From CAYGWP01 sp964353455 (lineage in GTDB: Bacteria; Planctomycetota; Phycisphaerae; FEN-1346), in assembly GCA_964353455.1 (NCBI GenBank), contig CAYGWP010000178.1, positions 1 to 6,988 of the forward strand: a DNA stretch of 6,988 bases, in the 5' to 3' direction. The notes under the pieces were generated by a model, which worked only from the letters and a program-made list of their open reading frames with translations, was not told the origin of the DNA and made no database searches. Below, one piece after another: positions 5,851-6,988 of this stretch; the first letter of the stretch is position 1, and every line of letters starts with the position of its first letter. The translations under genes were made by a program, and so were the position numbers.

Positions 5851-6988
5851 ATATTGCCGAACCGTTCATCCGCCGGCCAGTCATGACGACGCTGGTCATG
5901 TTGTCCGTCTTCCTGTTCGGCGTCATGGCGTACCAGCAACTGCCCGTCAGCGACCTGCCGAACGTCGATTTCCCGACGATCTCCGTCTCGGCCAGCCTGC
6001 CGGGGGCGACGCCCGAGACGATGGCCTCTTCGGTGGCCACGCCGCTGGAACGCCAGTTCTCGATCATCTCGGGCATCGACAACATGATCTCCACGAGCGC
6101 TCAGGGCTCGACGCAGATCACCCTCCAGTTTGCCTTGAGCCGGAACATCGATGCGGCGGCGCTCGACGTGCAGTCGGCCATCGCGCGGGCCGCCCGCCAA
6201 CTGCCGCCAAACATGCCCAATCCGCCGTCGTTCCATAAGGTCAACCCGGCCGACACGCCGATCCTGTACCTGGCCCTGACGACCCCCACGCTGCCCCTCT
6301 CGACCCTCAACGAGTACGGCGAAACGTTGATGGCCCAGCGAATCTCCATGGTGACGGGCGTGGCGCAGGTCCAGGTCTTCGGGGCACAGAAGTTCGCCGT
6401 CCGGGTCCAGGTGGACCCCAGGGAACTCGCGTCGCGGGGCATAGGCATCGACGAGGTCGAGGTCGCCATAGAAAATGCCAACGTGAACCTGCCCACCGGC
6501 ATCCTGCACGGTGCGCACCGCGCGTTCACGGTCCAGGCCACCGGCCAGTTGATGAAGGCCGCCGACTACATGCCCGTGGTCGTCACGTACCGCAACGGCG
6601 CCCCCGTGCGCCTCAGCGACATCGGCCGGGTCATCGACAGCGTCGAGAACGACAGGGCGGCCGCGTGGTATTACACGACCAGGATGGAGCGAAGGGTCGG
6701 TGCGGAAAACGAATCCCTTTTCGTGCGCATCGGCCGCAAGATCGCGCCGTCTTACTTCCCGAGCCAGACCGAGATCGTCCCCGCCACGAAACAGCGGTCG
6801 ATCATTCTGGCTGTCTATCGCCAGCCCGGTACCAACACGGTCGAGGTCGCCAACTCCGTCAAGGCCCTCCTTCCGGCGTTCCGGGCGCAGATGCCGGCCT
6901 CGGTCACCCTCAACATACTCAGGGACAGCAGCATCTCCATCAAGGACTCCTCGGAAGACGTTCAGATAACGCTGGTCGTGACCCTGGT
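5847..6988 (+). CDS. MdtB/MuxB-like HAE-1 RND efflux permease, 3' end missing
   Basis: The frame opens with MNIAEPFIRRPVMTTLVM and stays open to the window end (380 codons of an expected thousand or so). This is a proton-driven inner-membrane pump. TM1 is at about 12-31, followed by LPVSDLPNVDFPTISVSASLPGA (in two overlapping parts, about 32-54), ASSVATPLERQF near 61-72, a STSAQGSTQITLQF strand, ALDVQSAIARAARQLP and KVNPADTPILYLAL. These are hallmarks of the MdtB/MdtC/MuxB branch more than AcrB. The docking region follows, with GIGIDEVEVAIENANVNLPTG, then VENDRAAAWYYT and later IILAVYRQPGTNTVEV. Between the last two lie about 39 extra residues (278-316) not expected in the family. The proton-relay helices (TM4, TM10) are beyond the window. 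ATG 5847 overlaps the adaptor TGA by four bases. MdtB relatives often come as pairs, so a second permease gene may follow. The family is certain, but the substrate is not known. Confidence 0.95.
   Translation, partial: MNIAEPFIRRPVMTTLVMLSVFLFGVMAYQQLPVSDLPNVDFPTISVSASLPGATPETMASSVATPLERQFSIISGIDNMISTSAQGSTQITLQFALSRNIDAAALDVQSAIARAARQLPPNMPNPPSFHKVNPADTPILYLALTTPTLPLSTLNEYGETLMAQRISMVTGVAQVQVFGAQKFAVRVQVDPRELASRGIGIDEVEVAIENANVNLPTGILHGAHRAFTVQATGQLMKAADYMPVVVTYRNGAPVRLSDIGRVIDSVENDRAAAWYYTTRMERRVGAENESLFVRIGRKIAPSYFPSQTEIVPATKQRSIILAVYRQPGTNTVEVANSVKALLPAFRAQMPASVTLNILRDSSISIKDSSEDVQITLVVTL

Noticed and set aside
5184..6518. 444-codon open frame on the minus strand, opposite the adaptor end and RND start
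   Set aside because: It runs across two real genes and their overlap, has no recognisable motif and has the composition of antisense GC-rich DNA.

Overview
The window is GC-rich and densely coding. All real genes are on the + strand and form one continuous run of drug-efflux or tripartite-exporter components. Two of them are tied to the inner or outer membrane by lipoprotein-type signal sequences, and an outer-membrane factor is present, so the host is a diderm (Gram-negative-type) bacterium. Codon choice and the short-period repeat tracts between genes (GCGGATT, GTGCGGA and GGCAC words) resemble what I remember from Planctomycetota and related environmental genomes. That taxonomic guess is weak and rests on recollection, not on a marker gene.

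Layout: (1) positions 1-685, the C-terminal part of a MacA/YknX-type periplasmic adaptor; (2) 687-1349, a MacB/LolD-type ABC ATPase starting on GTG one base after the previous stop; (3) 1350-1548, a 199-base spacer made of several short repeat tracts and small hairpins; (4) 1549-2775, a MacB/FtsX-type permease; (5) 2787-4469, a TolC/OprM-family outer-membrane factor with a lipoprotein-like signal; (6) 4470 to about 4683, a compound palindrome with a perfect 31-bp inverted repeat made of heptamers, which lies inside the 5' end of the next reading frame; (7) up to 5850, an MdtA/AcrA-type lipoprotein adaptor; (8) 5847-6988, the start of an MdtB/MuxB-like HAE-1 RND permease overlapping the adaptor stop by ATGA and running off the window end. 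No stretch over 300 bases lacks a gene.

Functionally, the genes form two export engines around one outer-membrane channel. The first is an ATP-driven MacA-MacB pump whose MacB is split into separate ATPase and permease proteins. The second is a proton-driven RND pump with its own adaptor. The single TolC-like gene sits between them and could serve either or both. The protein families are well known. The least explained material is non-coding or semi-coding: the repeat mosaics at 1350-1548 and 4479-4665, the uncertain start and repeat-derived N-terminus of the second adaptor, and a roughly 39-residue insertion in the RND porter domain. I see no phage, CRISPR, tRNA, rRNA or transposase gene.
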